From positions 682,001 through 746,000 of the forward strand of contig NZ_JAPDNQ010000002.1 of the NCBI RefSeq assembly GCF_025989145.1: a DNA stretch of 64,000 nucleotides. The letters run 5' to 3'. The DNA comes from Microbacterium sp. SSM24. GTDB lineage: Bacteria; Actinomycetota; Actinomycetes; Actinomycetales; Microbacteriaceae. Each line of letters opens with the position of its first letter. Within the stretch, counting starts at the first letter, position 1. The notes beneath the pieces were generated by a model that saw only the letters and a program-made list of their open reading frames with translations, had not been told where the DNA came from and ran no database searches. The position numbers were made by a program, and so were the translations under genes. Positions 44,425 to 53,880 of the stretch are shown one piece after another.

Positions 44425-44490
44425 CCCGGAGATCGCCGGTTCTCCGGGCGCCCCGCTTCCGCCGCATCCTGGGAAGCGGCGATCTCCGGG
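44425..44490. repeat. Hairpin between ftsW and murG, copy B of the palindromic repeat
   Basis: CCCGGAGATCGCCG (44425-44438) and CGGCGATCTCCGGG (44477-44490) are perfect complements; GGTTCTCC/GGAAGCG next to them pair partly. The minus strand carries the same GGAGATCGCCGCTTC 15-mer as 11006-11020. It could terminate ftsW transcripts ahead of the murG promoter. Confidence 0.6.
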
Positions 44491-44504
44491 GAATCGCAGC
44501 CGGG

Positions 44505-45773
44505 TCAGCGGACGCCGGATGCCGCCATGCGCCGTGCCGCGGCGAGGTCGATCGCCGCCTGGCGGCGGGCGACAGCATCCGGCAGCGTGCGCGCGAAGGC
44601 GAGCAGCACGCCCGACGCGACCAGCACCGACAGCAGCGACGTGCCTCCCTGCGACATGAACGGGAGCGGCACGCCCAGAACCGGGAAGACCCGCAGCACG
44701 ACGCCCACGTTGATCAGCGCCTGTCCGACGATCCAGACGGTGATGCCGCCGGCGGCGATGCGCACGAACGGGTCGTCGGTCTTGCGGATGATGTGGAAGG
44801 CGCCCACCGCGAACAGGGCGAACAGCGCGAGCACGACGCCGCAGCCGATGAGTCCGAGCTCTTCGCCGACGATCGCGAAGATGTAGTCGTTCGCTGCCGC
44901 GGGGAGCCAGTCGTACTTCTCGCGCGAGTTGCCGAGTCCCAGCCCGAAGACGCCGCCGCTCGCGAGGCCCCAGATGCCGTGCAGCGGCTGATAGCAGTCG
45001 TTGAAGTAGTCGTCGAGGCAGTTGGGGTTGAGGAAGCTCATGAACCGGCGCATGCGGTCGGGACTCGTGATCGCGAGGAACGCGACCGCCCCGGCCGCCG
45101 CGATCGCCGGGAGGATGAAGATGCGCAGCGGGACGCCCGAGAAGAACAGCGCACCCAGCACGATCAGCACGAGGATCATCGCCGTGCCGAGGTCGTCGCC
45201 CGCGAGGACGGTCGCGATCGCCAGTCCCGCCACCGGCACCAGCGGGATGAACACGTGCTGCCACTTGCGCAGGTGGTTCTGCTTGCGGAAGAGCACAAGG
45301 GCGACCCACAGTGCGAGCGCGAGCTTGAGGAACTCCGACGGCTGCGCCTGGAATCCGGCGATGATGATCCAGTTGCGGTTGCCGTCGGCACCGTGACCGA
45401 GCGGGGTGAACACCAGCAGCTGGAACACGATGGCGAAGATCAGCGCCGGCCACGCCATCTTCTTCAGGAACGGCACCGGCAGGCGGCTCGCGACGAACAT
45501 CAGCGGGATGCCGACCACGGCGAACAATCCCTGCTTCAGCACGATCTCCCACGGCGCCTCGCCCCGCGCCGTCGCCGTCGCCGACGTCGCCGAGAGCACC
45601 ATGACCAGGCCGAACACCGTCAGCAGCAGCGCCATCGACGCGATCAGCAGGAACTCGCTCGGCACCGGCGCGAACACGCGCCCGAGTGTCACCCGCGCGG
45701 CGAGACCACGGCGAGCAGGCGGATCAGGCGGGGTCTGCGGGGCCGGTCGGGTCCGCGGCTGCGTCGTGCTCAC
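44505..45773 (-). CDS. ftsW: SEDS glycosyltransferase FtsW
   Basis: A 422-residue SEDS protein with about ten spans. Signature pieces are PSEFLKLALALWVAL, GDDLGTAMIL, a large outer loop between helices 7 and 8 (NPNCLDDYFNDCYQPLHG, GNSREKYDWLPAAANDYIFA) and VGEELGLIGC. It polymerises glycan strands with FtsI at the septum. The GTG start lies 50 bases inside the end of murD. Confidence 0.95.
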   Translation of the reverse strand: MSTTQPRTRPAPQTPPDPPARRGLAARVTLGRVFAPVPSEFLLIASMALLLTVFGLVMVLSATSATATARGEAPWEIVLKQGLFAVVGIPLMFVASRLPVPFLKKMAWPALIFAIVFQLLVFTPLGHGADGNRNWIIIAGFQAQPSEFLKLALALWVALVLFRKQNHLRKWQHVFIPLVPVAGLAIATVLAGDDLGTAMILVLIVLGALFFSGVPLRIFILPAIAAAGAVAFLAITSPDRMRRFMSFLNPNCLDDYFNDCYQPLHGIWGLASGGVFGLGLGNSREKYDWLPAAANDYIFAIVGEELGLIGCGVVLALFALFAVGAFHIIRKTDDPFVRIAAGGITVWIVGQALINVGVVLRVFPVLGVPLPFMSQGGTSLLSVLVASGVLLAFARTLPDAVARRQAAIDLAAARRMAASGVR

Positions 45774-47277
45774 CTGCGGCCCCCGTCTCGATGCGTTCCC
45801 TCACTGCGGTCGCGAATCGGCGACCCCGGTCGGCGTAGGAAGCGAACTGATCGAAGGATGCCGCGGCGGGGGCGAGCAGAACGACGTCCCCGTCACGCGC
45901 GATCCCAGCCGCCAGTTCGACGACGCGCGCCATGACGTCTTCAGTCTCGGTCGCCTCCACCTCGAACAGGGGCACCCCCGGCGCGTGTCGCGAGAACGCC
46001 GTCACCACCGCTTCGCGCTCGACCCCGATGACGATCGCCGCTTTCGCCTGCGCGCCGCGCCCGGCGATGAGCTCGGAGATGTCGACGCCCTTGAGGAGGC
46101 CTCCGACGATCCATACCGCACCCGGGTACGCGGCGAGTGACGACGCGGCGGCGTGAGGGTTCGTCGCCTTCGAGTCGTCGACCCACGCGACGCCCTCGTG
46201 CCGTGCGACGAGCTCGATGCGGTGCGGGTCGAGCCGGAAGCCGCGCAGGGCCTCGCGCACGTTCCCCGGCGAGACGTCGAGCGAGCGTGCGAGCGCCGCT
46301 GCGGCGAGGACGTTGGCGGCCATGTGCGGCGCCGCGAGTCCGAGTTCGGCCAGTTCGGCGACGGTCGTGAGCTCGAGCGCGCTCGTGCGGCGATCGTCGA
46401 GGAACGCACGGTCGACGAGGATGCCGTCCACCACCCCGACGTCGCTCGGACCGGGAACACCGAGATCGAAGCCGATCGCCCGTGCGCCCTCGACGACGTC
46501 GGCATCCTCGACCATCGCCCGGGTCGCGGCATCCGCTTTGTTGTACACGCACGCGACGCGCGTGTTGTCGTACACGTGGGCCTTGGCCTGGCGATACGCC
46601 TCAGCCGAGCCGTGCCACTCGAGGTGGTCGTCGGCGAGGTTCAGGCACACTGCCGCGTGCGGCGAGACCGGCTCGGGCGAATCCTGCAGCCCGAGGTACC
46701 ACAGCTGGTGGCTGGACAGCTCGACGACGAGCGCGTCGAAGCCTGCGGGATCGCGGACAGCGTCCAGCACCGGGGTTCCGATGTTGCCGACCGGCGCAGC
46801 GCGCAGGCCGCCCGTGACGAGCATCGTCGCGGTGAGCCGGGTGGTCGTGGTCTTGCCGTTCGTCCCGGTGATGAGGATCCACTCGGCAGGAGTGCCGTCG
46901 GCGCGCACGACCTTGTCCCGCACGCGCCACGCGAGCTCCACGTCCCCCCACAGGGCGATGCCCGATTCGCGCGCCCATTCGATGAGCGGATGCCGCGGCG
47001 AGAACCCCGGAGAGGCCACGACGACGTCAGGGGCGAAGTCAGCGAGATCCGCGGGCACCGTCTCGAGCGGGCCGGTCCACAGGCGCACCCCGATCACGGG
47101 GAGCAGGCGCGCGTACTCCTCATCGGCGCGTTCGGTGACGACGAGCACGTCGGCACCGAGCTCCGCGAGGGTGTCGGCGACCGAGAATCCGGTCACCGAC
47201 AGGCCGAGCACCGCGACCCGCAGGCCCTTCCAGTCCGCGTGCCAGCTGGTGAGGGTGTTCAGGCGATCCGAGGTCAT
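45724..47277 (-). CDS. murD: UDP-N-acetylmuramoyl-L-alanine--D-glutamate ligase
   Basis: A 517-residue Mur ligase that adds D-Glu. VLGLSVTGFSVADTLAELGA is the N-terminal UDP site, ITGTNGKTTTTRL the P-loop, LNLADDHLEWHG the central motif and VDDSKATNPHAAASSL the third-domain motif. The ATG overlaps the mraY stop by four bases, and the gene runs 50 bases into ftsW, giving a longer C-terminus than usual. Confidence 0.95.
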   Translation of the reverse strand: MTSDRLNTLTSWHADWKGLRVAVLGLSVTGFSVADTLAELGADVLVVTERADEEYARLLPVIGVRLWTGPLETVPADLADFAPDVVVASPGFSPRHPLIEWARESGIALWGDVELAWRVRDKVVRADGTPAEWILITGTNGKTTTTRLTATMLVTGGLRAAPVGNIGTPVLDAVRDPAGFDALVVELSSHQLWYLGLQDSPEPVSPHAAVCLNLADDHLEWHGSAEAYRQAKAHVYDNTRVACVYNKADAATRAMVEDADVVEGARAIGFDLGVPGPSDVGVVDGILVDRAFLDDRRTSALELTTVAELAELGLAAPHMAANVLAAAALARSLDVSPGNVREALRGFRLDPHRIELVARHEGVAWVDDSKATNPHAAASSLAAYPGAVWIVGGLLKGVDISELIAGRGAQAKAAIVIGVEREAVVTAFSRHAPGVPLFEVEATETEDVMARVVELAAGIARDGDVVLLAPAAASFDQFASYADRGRRFATAVRERIETGAAGEHDAAADPTGPADPA

Positions 47278-48386
47278 GTCTGGGAGAGCCACTCGACGTA
47301 GAAGAACCCGATCCCCGACACCGCGAGCAGTCCGGCGATGATCCACATCCGCACGGTGATCTTCACCTCGGGCCAGCCACGCATCTCGAGATGATGGTGG
47401 AAGGGACTCATGAGGAAGAGTCGCTTGCCGCGGGTCGCCTTGAAGTAGAGGCGCTGCAGGATCACCGAGCCGGGGCCGATGATGAACACTCCGGCGACCA
47501 GCACCGAGAGCAGTTCGGTGCGGGTGAGGATCGCCATCGCCGCGATGACACCGCCGATGGCCATCGACCCGACATCGCCCATGAAGATCTCGGCCTTGGG
47601 CGCCTGCCACCACAGGAAGCCGACGAGCGCGCCCACGACCGACGCCGAGACGATCGCGAGATCGAACGGATTGGGCGTGGGATAGCACGCCGACAGCGCG
47701 CCCGGCGAGAGACCCTCGCCACCCCAGCACGCCTGGTTGAACTGCCAGAAGGCGATGAGACTGTACGCGCCCGTGACGAAGATTCCGGCACCCGCGGCGA
47801 GGCCGTCGAGCCCGTCGGTGAGGTTCACGCCGTTGGAGTAGGCGACCCCGATGAAGGACGTCCAGGCCAGGTAGAGCAGCCAGCCCAGGATCGGACCGAG
47901 CGCCATGAACGACAGCACCGGCAGGTCGCGGAACACCGATACGTACGGCGACGCGGGTGTCTCGCCCCACGTGTTGGGGAAGTTGAGCGCGACGATCGCG
48001 AACGGCACCACGACGAGGATCTGTCCGACGATCTTGCGCCAGCCGCTGAGGCCGAGGCTGCGCTGACTGCGCACCTTCATGTAGTCGTCGATGAAGCCGA
48101 TCACGCCGAAGCCGACCATCATCCACAGAACCAGGAGACCCGAGATGGTCGGCGGGTTGTTGCCGGTGAACGCGCCGACGAAGTAGCCGACCAGCGTGCC
48201 GGCGATGAAGATCGTGCCGCCCATCGTCGGGGTTCCGCGCTTTGCGCCGTGGCTGGGATTGTGGACGTTCTCGGGGGTGCGGATCACCTGTCCCCAGCCC
48301 CACTTCCGGAAGAGCCGCAGGAAGATCGGGGTGAGGAAGAGCGTGAACGCCAGCGAGATCGCGGCCGCGGTCAGGAGGGATCTCAC
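47274..48386 (-). CDS. mraY: Phospho-N-acetylmuramoyl-pentapeptide transferase
   Basis: A 370-residue membrane enzyme with about ten spans that makes lipid I. GAKRGTPTMGG, GFIDDYMKV (Mg-binding Asp pair), SNGVNLTDGLDGLA, FMGDVGSMAIGG and SPFHHHLEMRGWPE are all intact. GTG start overlaps the murF stop by four bases (GTGA), as is usual in dcw clusters. Confidence 0.96.
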   Translation of the reverse strand: MRSLLTAAAISLAFTLFLTPIFLRLFRKWGWGQVIRTPENVHNPSHGAKRGTPTMGGTIFIAGTLVGYFVGAFTGNNPPTISGLLVLWMMVGFGVIGFIDDYMKVRSQRSLGLSGWRKIVGQILVVVPFAIVALNFPNTWGETPASPYVSVFRDLPVLSFMALGPILGWLLYLAWTSFIGVAYSNGVNLTDGLDGLAAGAGIFVTGAYSLIAFWQFNQACWGGEGLSPGALSACYPTPNPFDLAIVSASVVGALVGFLWWQAPKAEIFMGDVGSMAIGGVIAAMAILTRTELLSVLVAGVFIIGPGSVILQRLYFKATRGKRLFLMSPFHHHLEMRGWPEVKITVRMWIIAGLLAVSGIGFFYVEWLSQT

Positions 48387-49795
48387 GAGAACGATTCTCC
48401 CAGACGATCGCCGAGGAACCGCAGACGCGCCGAGTTCGAGGACTTCACCAGCACGCGGTCGCCGTCGCGCAGCTCGGTGAGGAGGTAGTCGTATGCCTCG
48501 TCGTCGGTGGCGAAGAACACGGCTTCCGCGTCCCACGATCCCTGGGCGACGGCCTCGAGATACATGCGCCGGGCGTCGGACCCGACGACGACGATCCGCT
48601 TGATCCCCAGCCGCACAGCCAGGAGTCCGACCCGGTCGTGCTCCTCCTCGGCGTGCTCGCCGAGCTCGCTCATCGCACCGAGCACGGCGACGGTGCGCTC
48701 TTCGGGACCGGTGATCTGCGCGAGAGTGCGCAGCGCGGCGGCCATCGAGTCGGGACTCGCGTTGTAGGCGTCGTTGATGATGCGCACGCGCTCCGAGCCC
48801 ATCGGCTGCATGCGCCAGCGCTCGGCCAGCTCGACCGTCTCGAGCCGCGTGATGCATGCGGCGAGGGACACCCCGAGTGCGGTGGCCGCGGCGATGGCGG
48901 CGAGGGCGTTCATGACGTGGTGCTCGCCGAGCACGCGAAGCCGGAGCGGCAGGGATTCGCCGTCCGCCGTCACGACGCACGAGGTTCCGGATGCCTCCAC
49001 CACGACGTCGTCCGCACGCACCTGCGCTCCCTGGCCACGACCGAACCAGCGCACCGAGACGCCCTGCTCAGCCGCGATGGGGGCCATCGCCGCCACGCGG
49101 GCGTCGTCGGCGTTGAGCACGGCGAGCCCGCCCGGGCGCAGCGCCCGCACGAGTTCGGACTTCGCGGCGAACGTCGCCTCGATCCCGCCGAAGCCCCCCG
49201 CGTGCGCCATGCCCACCATGAGGACGATGCCGAGGTCGGGCTCGACGAGCCCGGCGAGACGGGCGATCTCGCCCGGGGCGCTCGCTCCGAACTCGCTCAC
49301 GAGGAATCGCGTGCCGTCGGTGACGCGCAGCATCGTGAGCGGCGCGCCGACCTCGTTGTTGAAGGACGCCTTCGGCGACACGGTCTCGCCCTCGTCCTCG
49401 AGGATGCGGGCGAGAAGGTTCTTCGTGGTGGTCTTGCCGTTGGAGCCGGTGATGCCCACGATGCGCAGCGCTCCCCTGTCGCGCACGGCGGCGACGACGT
49501 GGCGGGCGAGGTCGGCGAGAGCATCGACTGCGCTCGGCACGACGATCTGGGTCACCGCGGAGTCGACGATCCGCTCCACGATGGCGACCACGGCGCCGTT
49601 GGCCACGGCGGCGTCGACGAAGCGATGCCCGTCCGTCTCCTCACCGGGCTTCGCGACGAAGATGCCGCCCGGCTGGATCAGACGGGAGTCCGTGTCGACC
49701 GCGCCCGAGACGACGGTGTCGGCCGTGGCGCCGCCTGCGAGCACCGCGTCGCCTCGAACGGCATGGGTGAGCTGGGCGATGGTGAGGGCGATCAT
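48383..49795 (-). CDS. murF: UDP-N-acetylmuramoyl-tripeptide--D-alanyl-D-alanine ligase
   Basis: A 470-residue Mur ligase. VGITGSNGKTTTKNLLA is the P-loop, TVSPKASFNNEVGAPLTML the central lid and NDAYNASPDSMAAAL the third-domain motif. It adds D-Ala-D-Ala. It follows ftsI after 24 bases with no murE in between, unlike most related clusters. Confidence 0.95.
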   Translation of the reverse strand: MIALTIAQLTHAVRGDAVLAGGATADTVVSGAVDTDSRLIQPGGIFVAKPGEETDGHRFVDAAVANGAVVAIVERIVDSAVTQIVVPSAVDALADLARHVVAAVRDRGALRIVGITGSNGKTTTKNLLARILEDEGETVSPKASFNNEVGAPLTMLRVTDGTRFLVSEFGASAPGEIARLAGLVEPDLGIVLMVGMAHAGGFGGIEATFAAKSELVRALRPGGLAVLNADDARVAAMAPIAAEQGVSVRWFGRGQGAQVRADDVVVEASGTSCVVTADGESLPLRLRVLGEHHVMNALAAIAAATALGVSLAACITRLETVELAERWRMQPMGSERVRIINDAYNASPDSMAAALRTLAQITGPEERTVAVLGAMSELGEHAEEEHDRVGLLAVRLGIKRIVVVGSDARRMYLEAVAQGSWDAEAVFFATDDEAYDYLLTELRDGDRVLVKSSNSARLRFLGDRLGESFS

Positions 49796-49819
49796 GTGTT
49801 CTCCGGCCGGATCGAGAGG

Positions 49820-51604
49820 TCACCCGAACTTGGGCAACAGCTCCGGTGCCGACGTCGCGGGCATGACGCGATAGGTCTTGAGGACCTGGGTCATCGCCTG
49901 CTGGAACGTGGGCCCGTTGGCCGCAGACGATGTTACCGTTTTGGGCTCGTCGAGCGTCACGATGACCAGGTACTGCGGGTCGTCCGCGGGAGCGAAGCCG
50001 AGCATCGTGGTGAAGTACACCCCGCGCTTGTAGCCGCCGTTGACGAGGTCGGGCTTCTCACCGGTTCCGGTCTTCCCTGCGATGCGGTATCCGGGAATCT
50101 GCACCATCGGCGCGAATGTCGACTGCAGGAAGACGTTCTCGAGCATCTTCCGCATCTGGACGGATGTGCTCTCCTTGAGCACACGCGTGGGCTCGGGCTC
50201 CTCGGGCTCGACGACGGTGCCGTCGGCCTTCGTGCAGGACTCGACGAGCGAGAGCGGCACCTTGATCCCGCCGTTGGCGATCGCCGCGTACGCACCCGCC
50301 AGCTCGGGGACCGTCGTGGTCAGACCCTGTCCGAATGCGGTGTTGTACGTGGTCTGGGCGCCCCAGTCCTCGATCGGGCGCAGCAGGCCTGTCTCCTCAC
50401 CGCTGAAGTGGACGTCGCTTCCCGACCCGATCCCGAACTTCTTGAAGTAGTCGTAGCGGACCTGCGGCGACACCCGCTCGCTGAACTTCGAGATGCCGGC
50501 GTTCGACGAGTCCACGAGGACGCCCGTGAGCGTGTACGTGAAGGCCGGATGCTGGAACGAATCGCGGGCGAAGGCGCCGTTGGCGAAGAGCTCGTAGCCG
50601 GAGGCCACGACGGTGGAGTTGGGGTTCTGGCCGCCCGCGTCGATCACGGTGGCGGCCGTCAGGCCCTTGAACGTCGAGCCGGGCTCGAAGGTGCCCTCGA
50701 AGATCCTGCTGCCGCGCACGCCGTCGAGCGCCGTGGGATCGTTGGGGTCGATGGTCGGATACTCGGCGGCGGCCCTGATCTTGCCCGTGTTCACCTCGAC
50801 GACGAAGATCGAGCCGGCCTCCGCGCGCCGCTCGACGACCTCCTCGCCGATGAGCTGCTGCAGGTACCACTGCAGATCGCGGTTGATCGTCAGCTCCAGC
50901 GTGCCGCCGTCGACGGCCGGCTGCTCGCGCCGCGTCCCTGGAATGATGACGCCGTCCTTGCCCCGCTGGTAGACGAGAGCGCCGTCGGTCGCCTGCAGGC
51001 AGTCGTCGTAGGACCGCTCGAGACCTTCGAGTGCGTCGCCGTCGGTGCCGATGAAGCCGACCAGGTTGCCGGCCACGGCGCCGTCGGGGTACGCCCGAGC
51101 GGGGTGCTGGACGCACGCGGTGTACGGGGTTCCCAGGTCCATCAGCGCGCGGTACTGCTCGGTGCTCACGCCGTTGCGCAGCAGGGCGTATTCCGACGTC
51201 GGATTCTCAGCGAGCGTGTCGGCCACGATCGCGCGCACTTCGTCGGCCGTCTGACCGGTGATCTCGGCGATGTCGGCCGAGACGTCCACCCACGGGTCGG
51301 CGTCGGACTTGTCAGCGGCGATCTCGGCGTCGATCTGCGAGATCAGCAGCGGGCTGAGCTGGCAGTCGTACTCCAGGATGCTGCCCGCGAGAGTCTGCCC
51401 GGACGCGTCGACGATCGACCCCCGCGTGCCGTGCAGGACCTGTCCACCCTTGAGGGCGACCTCGAGGGAGTCGGCGACGTGATCGTCGGCGTTGACGACC
51501 TGGATGTCGACCAGGCGCACGATGAACGCGCCGAGGACCGCCAGGACGACGGCGAGGGCGACGACGGTGCGGCGACGAGGGCTGCGGGTGCTGCGGGTCG
51601 TCAT
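49820..51604 (-). CDS. ftsI: Septal peptidoglycan transpeptidase (class B PBP)
   Basis: A 594-residue single-span (about 13-32) penicillin-binding protein. The dimerisation/pedestal domain (about 50-250) is followed by the transpeptidase: STFK with the acylation Ser at 310, SSN (VDSSNAGISK), and KTGTGEKPD. It crosslinks septal peptidoglycan with FtsW. The stop is four bases from the ftsL-like ORF's end on its upstream side. Confidence 0.96.
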   Translation of the reverse strand: MTTRSTRSPRRRTVVALAVVLAVLGAFIVRLVDIQVVNADDHVADSLEVALKGGQVLHGTRGSIVDASGQTLAGSILEYDCQLSPLLISQIDAEIAADKSDADPWVDVSADIAEITGQTADEVRAIVADTLAENPTSEYALLRNGVSTEQYRALMDLGTPYTACVQHPARAYPDGAVAGNLVGFIGTDGDALEGLERSYDDCLQATDGALVYQRGKDGVIIPGTRREQPAVDGGTLELTINRDLQWYLQQLIGEEVVERRAEAGSIFVVEVNTGKIRAAAEYPTIDPNDPTALDGVRGSRIFEGTFEPGSTFKGLTAATVIDAGGQNPNSTVVASGYELFANGAFARDSFQHPAFTYTLTGVLVDSSNAGISKFSERVSPQVRYDYFKKFGIGSGSDVHFSGEETGLLRPIEDWGAQTTYNTAFGQGLTTTVPELAGAYAAIANGGIKVPLSLVESCTKADGTVVEPEEPEPTRVLKESTSVQMRKMLENVFLQSTFAPMVQIPGYRIAGKTGTGEKPDLVNGGYKRGVYFTTMLGFAPADDPQYLVIVTLDEPKTVTSSAANGPTFQQAMTQVLKTYRVMPATSAPELLPKFG

Positions 51605-51608
51605 GTCA

Positions 51609-52202
51609 TCAGTGTGTGCTCGGCGTGGGCAGTCCGTCGGTGATCGGCGGCGGAGTGTTGGCGACTCCGCTGTCTTCGACGGGAGTCACGGGGGCGACGG
51701 GCTTGCCCTTGATCGTCGCGTCGGGCGCCGTGACGAGGGGCGTGTCGGTGATGAGTGCGTTCGGCACCACCCCGCGCCCGATGGCGTCGACCGACGAGCG
51801 ACCGTACGACACCTGCCCCGCCCCGAGGAGTGCCCCGTCACTCAGGCGGAGGTAGTTCGGCGACTCGTCGATGACCATGCCGAGCGCCGCCGCGTTGGCC
51901 GCCAGGTACTGCGGCGAGCCGAGTCCGGCGACCTCGTCGTACAGGATCTGCTTCTTGAACGTCAGGTCGCGCTGCTGCGAGCTGAGGCTCGAGAGCTCGT
52001 ATGTGGCCTGCGTGGTCATGATCGACAGCGCCATCTGCGCGCCGGCGATGACGAACGCGCCGAGCACGGCCACGACGCCGTACAGCAGCTTCGGGCGACG
52101 CCGACGCGCCGGAGACGGGACGGCCCACAGGCGGCGGTCCGGGGACTCCGTCTGCACCGGCGCGACGGTTGGAGTGCGCAGGGCGCTCGTTGCGGTGCTC
52201 AC
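51609..52202 (-). CDS. FtsL-like small division protein
   Basis: A 197-residue bitopic protein. A basic N-terminus precedes a span (about 38-62), then a short coiled coil ([20 protein letters not shown], about 65-84) and a low-complexity Pro/Ala/Val tail (about 130-197). Position between rsmH and ftsI and this topology mark it as the FtsL slot; sequence conservation is low. Its GTG start overlaps the rsmH stop by four bases. Confidence 0.75.
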   Translation of the reverse strand: MSTATSALRTPTVAPVQTESPDRRLWAVPSPARRRRPKLLYGVVAVLGAFVIAGAQMALSIMTTQATYELSSLSSQQRDLTFKKQILYDEVAGLGSPQYLAANAAALGMVIDESPNYLRLSDGALLGAGQVSYGRSSVDAIGRGVVPNALITDTPLVTAPDATIKGKPVAPVTPVEDSGVANTPPPITDGLPTPSTH

Positions 52203-53152
52203 GCGTTCTCCCGAACTCGCTCGGCGGCGCGCAGACGCACCGGGGTGGCTCGGGGGTTCACGGCGCGCTCCTCGTCGGAGGCGAGCTCCGCGCCCTTGAC
52301 GAGGAGGCGGAAGCGCGGTGCGTGCTCGGGCAGCTCGACCGGAAGCCCGGCGGGCGCGGTCGAGGAGGAGGCATCCGCGAATTCGCGCTTGACGAGGCGG
52401 TCCTCGAGGGACTGATAGGCCAGCACGACGATGCGACCGCCGACGGGCAGGATGCTGAGCGCCGACGGGATCGCGTCCTCGAGCACGGACAGCTCGCGGT
52501 TGACCTCGATCCGCAGCGCCTGGAAGACGCGCTTCGCCGGGTGACCGGTGCGCTGCACCGCAGCGGGCGTTGCCGCCTGGAGGATCTCGACGAGCCGGCC
52601 GGAGCGCTCGATCGGCGCCTCTGCGCGCGCGGCGATGATCGCGCGGGCGTAACGGCCCGCCAGCTTCTCCTCGCCGTAGCGCTCGAAGATGCGACGCAGG
52701 TCGCCCTCTCCGTAGGTGGCGAGGATGTCAGCCGCCGTCGTACCGGACGACTGGTCCATGCGCATGTCGAGCGGCGCGTCGTGCGAGTACGCGAAGCCGC
52801 GGTCGGCCACGTCGAGCTGAAGCGACGAGACGCCGAGGTCGAAGAGGATGCCGTCCGCGGCCGCGAAGCCGGCGCCGGTGACCGCCTCGGCGATGCCGTC
52901 GTACACCGTGTGCACGAGCGTCACGCGGTCGCCGAAGCGGCTGAGGCGCTCGCCCGCGATGCGCAGTGCGTCGGTGTCGCGATCCAACCCGATCAGGTGG
53001 AGACCCGGGAACCGCTCGAGGAACGCTTCGGAGTGGCCGCCCATGCCGAGGGTCGCGTCCACGAACACCGCCCCGTCGCGCTGGAGCGCCGGGGCGAGCA
53101 GTTCGAGGCAGCGCTCGAGGAGGACCGGGGTGTGGATGTCGCGGAGGCTCAT
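52199..53152 (-). CDS. rsmH: 16S rRNA (cytosine-1402-N4)-methyltransferase
   Basis: A 317-residue SAM enzyme. [13 protein letters not shown] (6-18), [15 protein letters not shown] (SAM loop), [18 protein letters not shown] [12 protein letters not shown] and [17 protein letters not shown] are the RsmH signatures. It methylates C1402 of 16S rRNA. The ATG lacks a strong ribosome site, and a near-perfect hairpin fills the mraZ-rsmH spacer, so expression may depend on that structure. Confidence 0.95.
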   Translation of the reverse strand: MSLRDIHTPVLLERCLELLAPALQRDGAVFVDATLGMGGHSEAFLERFPGLHLIGLDRDTDALRIAGERLSRFGDRVTLVHTVYDGIAEAVTGAGFAAADGILFDLGVSSLQLDVADRGFAYSHDAPLDMRMDQSSGTTAADILATYGEGDLRRIFERYGEEKLAGRYARAIIAARAEAPIERSGRLVEILQAATPAAVQRTGHPAKRVFQALRIEVNRELSVLEDAIPSALSILPVGGRIVVLAYQSLEDRLVKREFADASSSTAPAGLPVELPEHAPRFRLLVKGAELASDEERAVNPRATPVRLRAAERVRENA

Positions 53153-53170
53153 ATCGATCTGGACCCTGGT

Positions 53171-53252
53171 CCCTCGGCCCTGATCCCCATCCGCTCCGAC
53201 CTGACACCGGGGAAGTGCGTCAGGGAGGGCGGCTGGGAGTCAGGACCGAGGG
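53171..53252 (-). promoter_or_regulatory. Long-range hairpin in the mraZ-rsmH spacer
   Basis: CCCTCGGCCCTGA (53171-53183) pairs with TCAGGACCGAGGG (53240-53252) with one wobble-type mismatch. It begins just past the mraZ stop and ends 19 bases ahead of the rsmH start, so it could attenuate or stabilise the downstream message. Confidence 0.4.
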
Positions 53253-53253
53253 C

Positions 53254-53685
53254 TCAGAACAGGCCCGGGATCACCTCCTGCTCCAGCTCGGCATAGCTCT
53301 CTTCGTTCGCGTCGGCGTAGGTGTTCCAGGCGTCGGCGTTCCAGATCTCGGCGTGGGCGCCCACGCCGGTGACGACGAGGTCGCGCTCCAGGCCCGCGTA
53401 GGCGCGCAGCGGGACCGGAAGGGTGATGCGGTTCTGGCTGTCGGGCTTCTCGGCGCTCGCGCCGGAGAGGAACATGCGCAGGAAGTCACGGGCCTGCTTG
53501 TTGGCCAGCGGCGCCTCGCGGATGCGCTCGTGCACGCGCTCGAATTCCTCGGTGCTGAACACGTAGAGGCAGCGGTCCTGACCGCGCGTCACGACGACGC
53601 CCCCGCCGAGGTCGTCGCGGAACTTCGCCGGGAGGATGACGCGGCCTTTGTCGTCGAGTTTGGGAGTGTGCGTGCCAAGAAGCAT
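53254..53685 (-). CDS. mraZ: Division/wall cluster regulator MraZ
   Basis: A 143-residue protein with two SpoVT/AbrB-like swapped-hairpin halves. [21 protein letters not shown] (1-21) and [18 protein letters not shown] (near 72-89) are the paired DxxGR-type motifs. MraZ forms a ring and binds repeats upstream of its own gene. The ATG at 53685 was chosen because it starts the first repeat; three 10-base-spaced boxes lie 43-70 bases upstream. Confidence 0.95.
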   Translation of the reverse strand: MLLGTHTPKLDDKGRVILPAKFRDDLGGGVVVTRGQDRCLYVFSTEEFERVHERIREAPLANKQARDFLRMFLSGASAEKPDSQNRITLPVPLRAYAGLERDLVVTGVGAHAEIWNADAWNTYADANEESYAELEQEVIPGLF

Positions 53686-53725
53686 CGGCTCATCACTCCC
53701 CTTCGACCGGCCCCCGCAGGATGCT

Positions 53726-53755
53726 CGCCACTTTACTCCACTTCCCTCCACTTTG
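53726..53755 (-). promoter_or_regulatory. MraZ boxes: three AAGTGG-type repeats at 10-bp spacing
   Basis: On the minus strand AAGTGG occurs at 53748-53753, 53738-53743 and 53728-53733, one helical turn apart, each within A/GAAGTGG-G-G-type units. Known MraZ operators are direct repeats with the same period (TGGGN in E. coli, AAAGTG in mycoplasmas). Likely autorepression site of the dcw promoter. Confidence 0.7.
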
Positions 53756-53821
53756 TCATCAACTTCGGGGGTATTCCTCCCCGGCGCCCCCTTCCGGCGC
53801 GGGTGCCGTGGTGCCGGGGCA

Positions 53822-53854
53822 AAGAAAAAGCACCGACCCGGAGGTCGGTGCTTG
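53822..53854 (-). terminator. Intrinsic terminator after the DUF3040 gene
   Basis: AAGCACCGACC (53829-53839) and GGTCGGTGCTT (53844-53854) are perfect complements around CGGA. On the minus strand the stem runs into TTTTTCTTT. It isolates the dcw cluster from upstream transcription. Confidence 0.85.
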
Positions 53855-53880
53855 TCTCTCGCGTCAGCGGAGGGTGCGGA

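Noticed and set aside
40776..45935. A 1,719-codon open frame on the plus strand opposite ftsQ, murC, murG and ftsW
   Set aside because: It is antisense to four clearly conserved genes, its product is dominated by Arg, Asp, Glu, Val and His, and it has no domain. Long antisense frames arise because stop codons are rare at this GC content.
48638..51643. A 1,001-codon frame antisense to murF and ftsI
   Set aside because: No recognisable domain, and both sense genes are complete.
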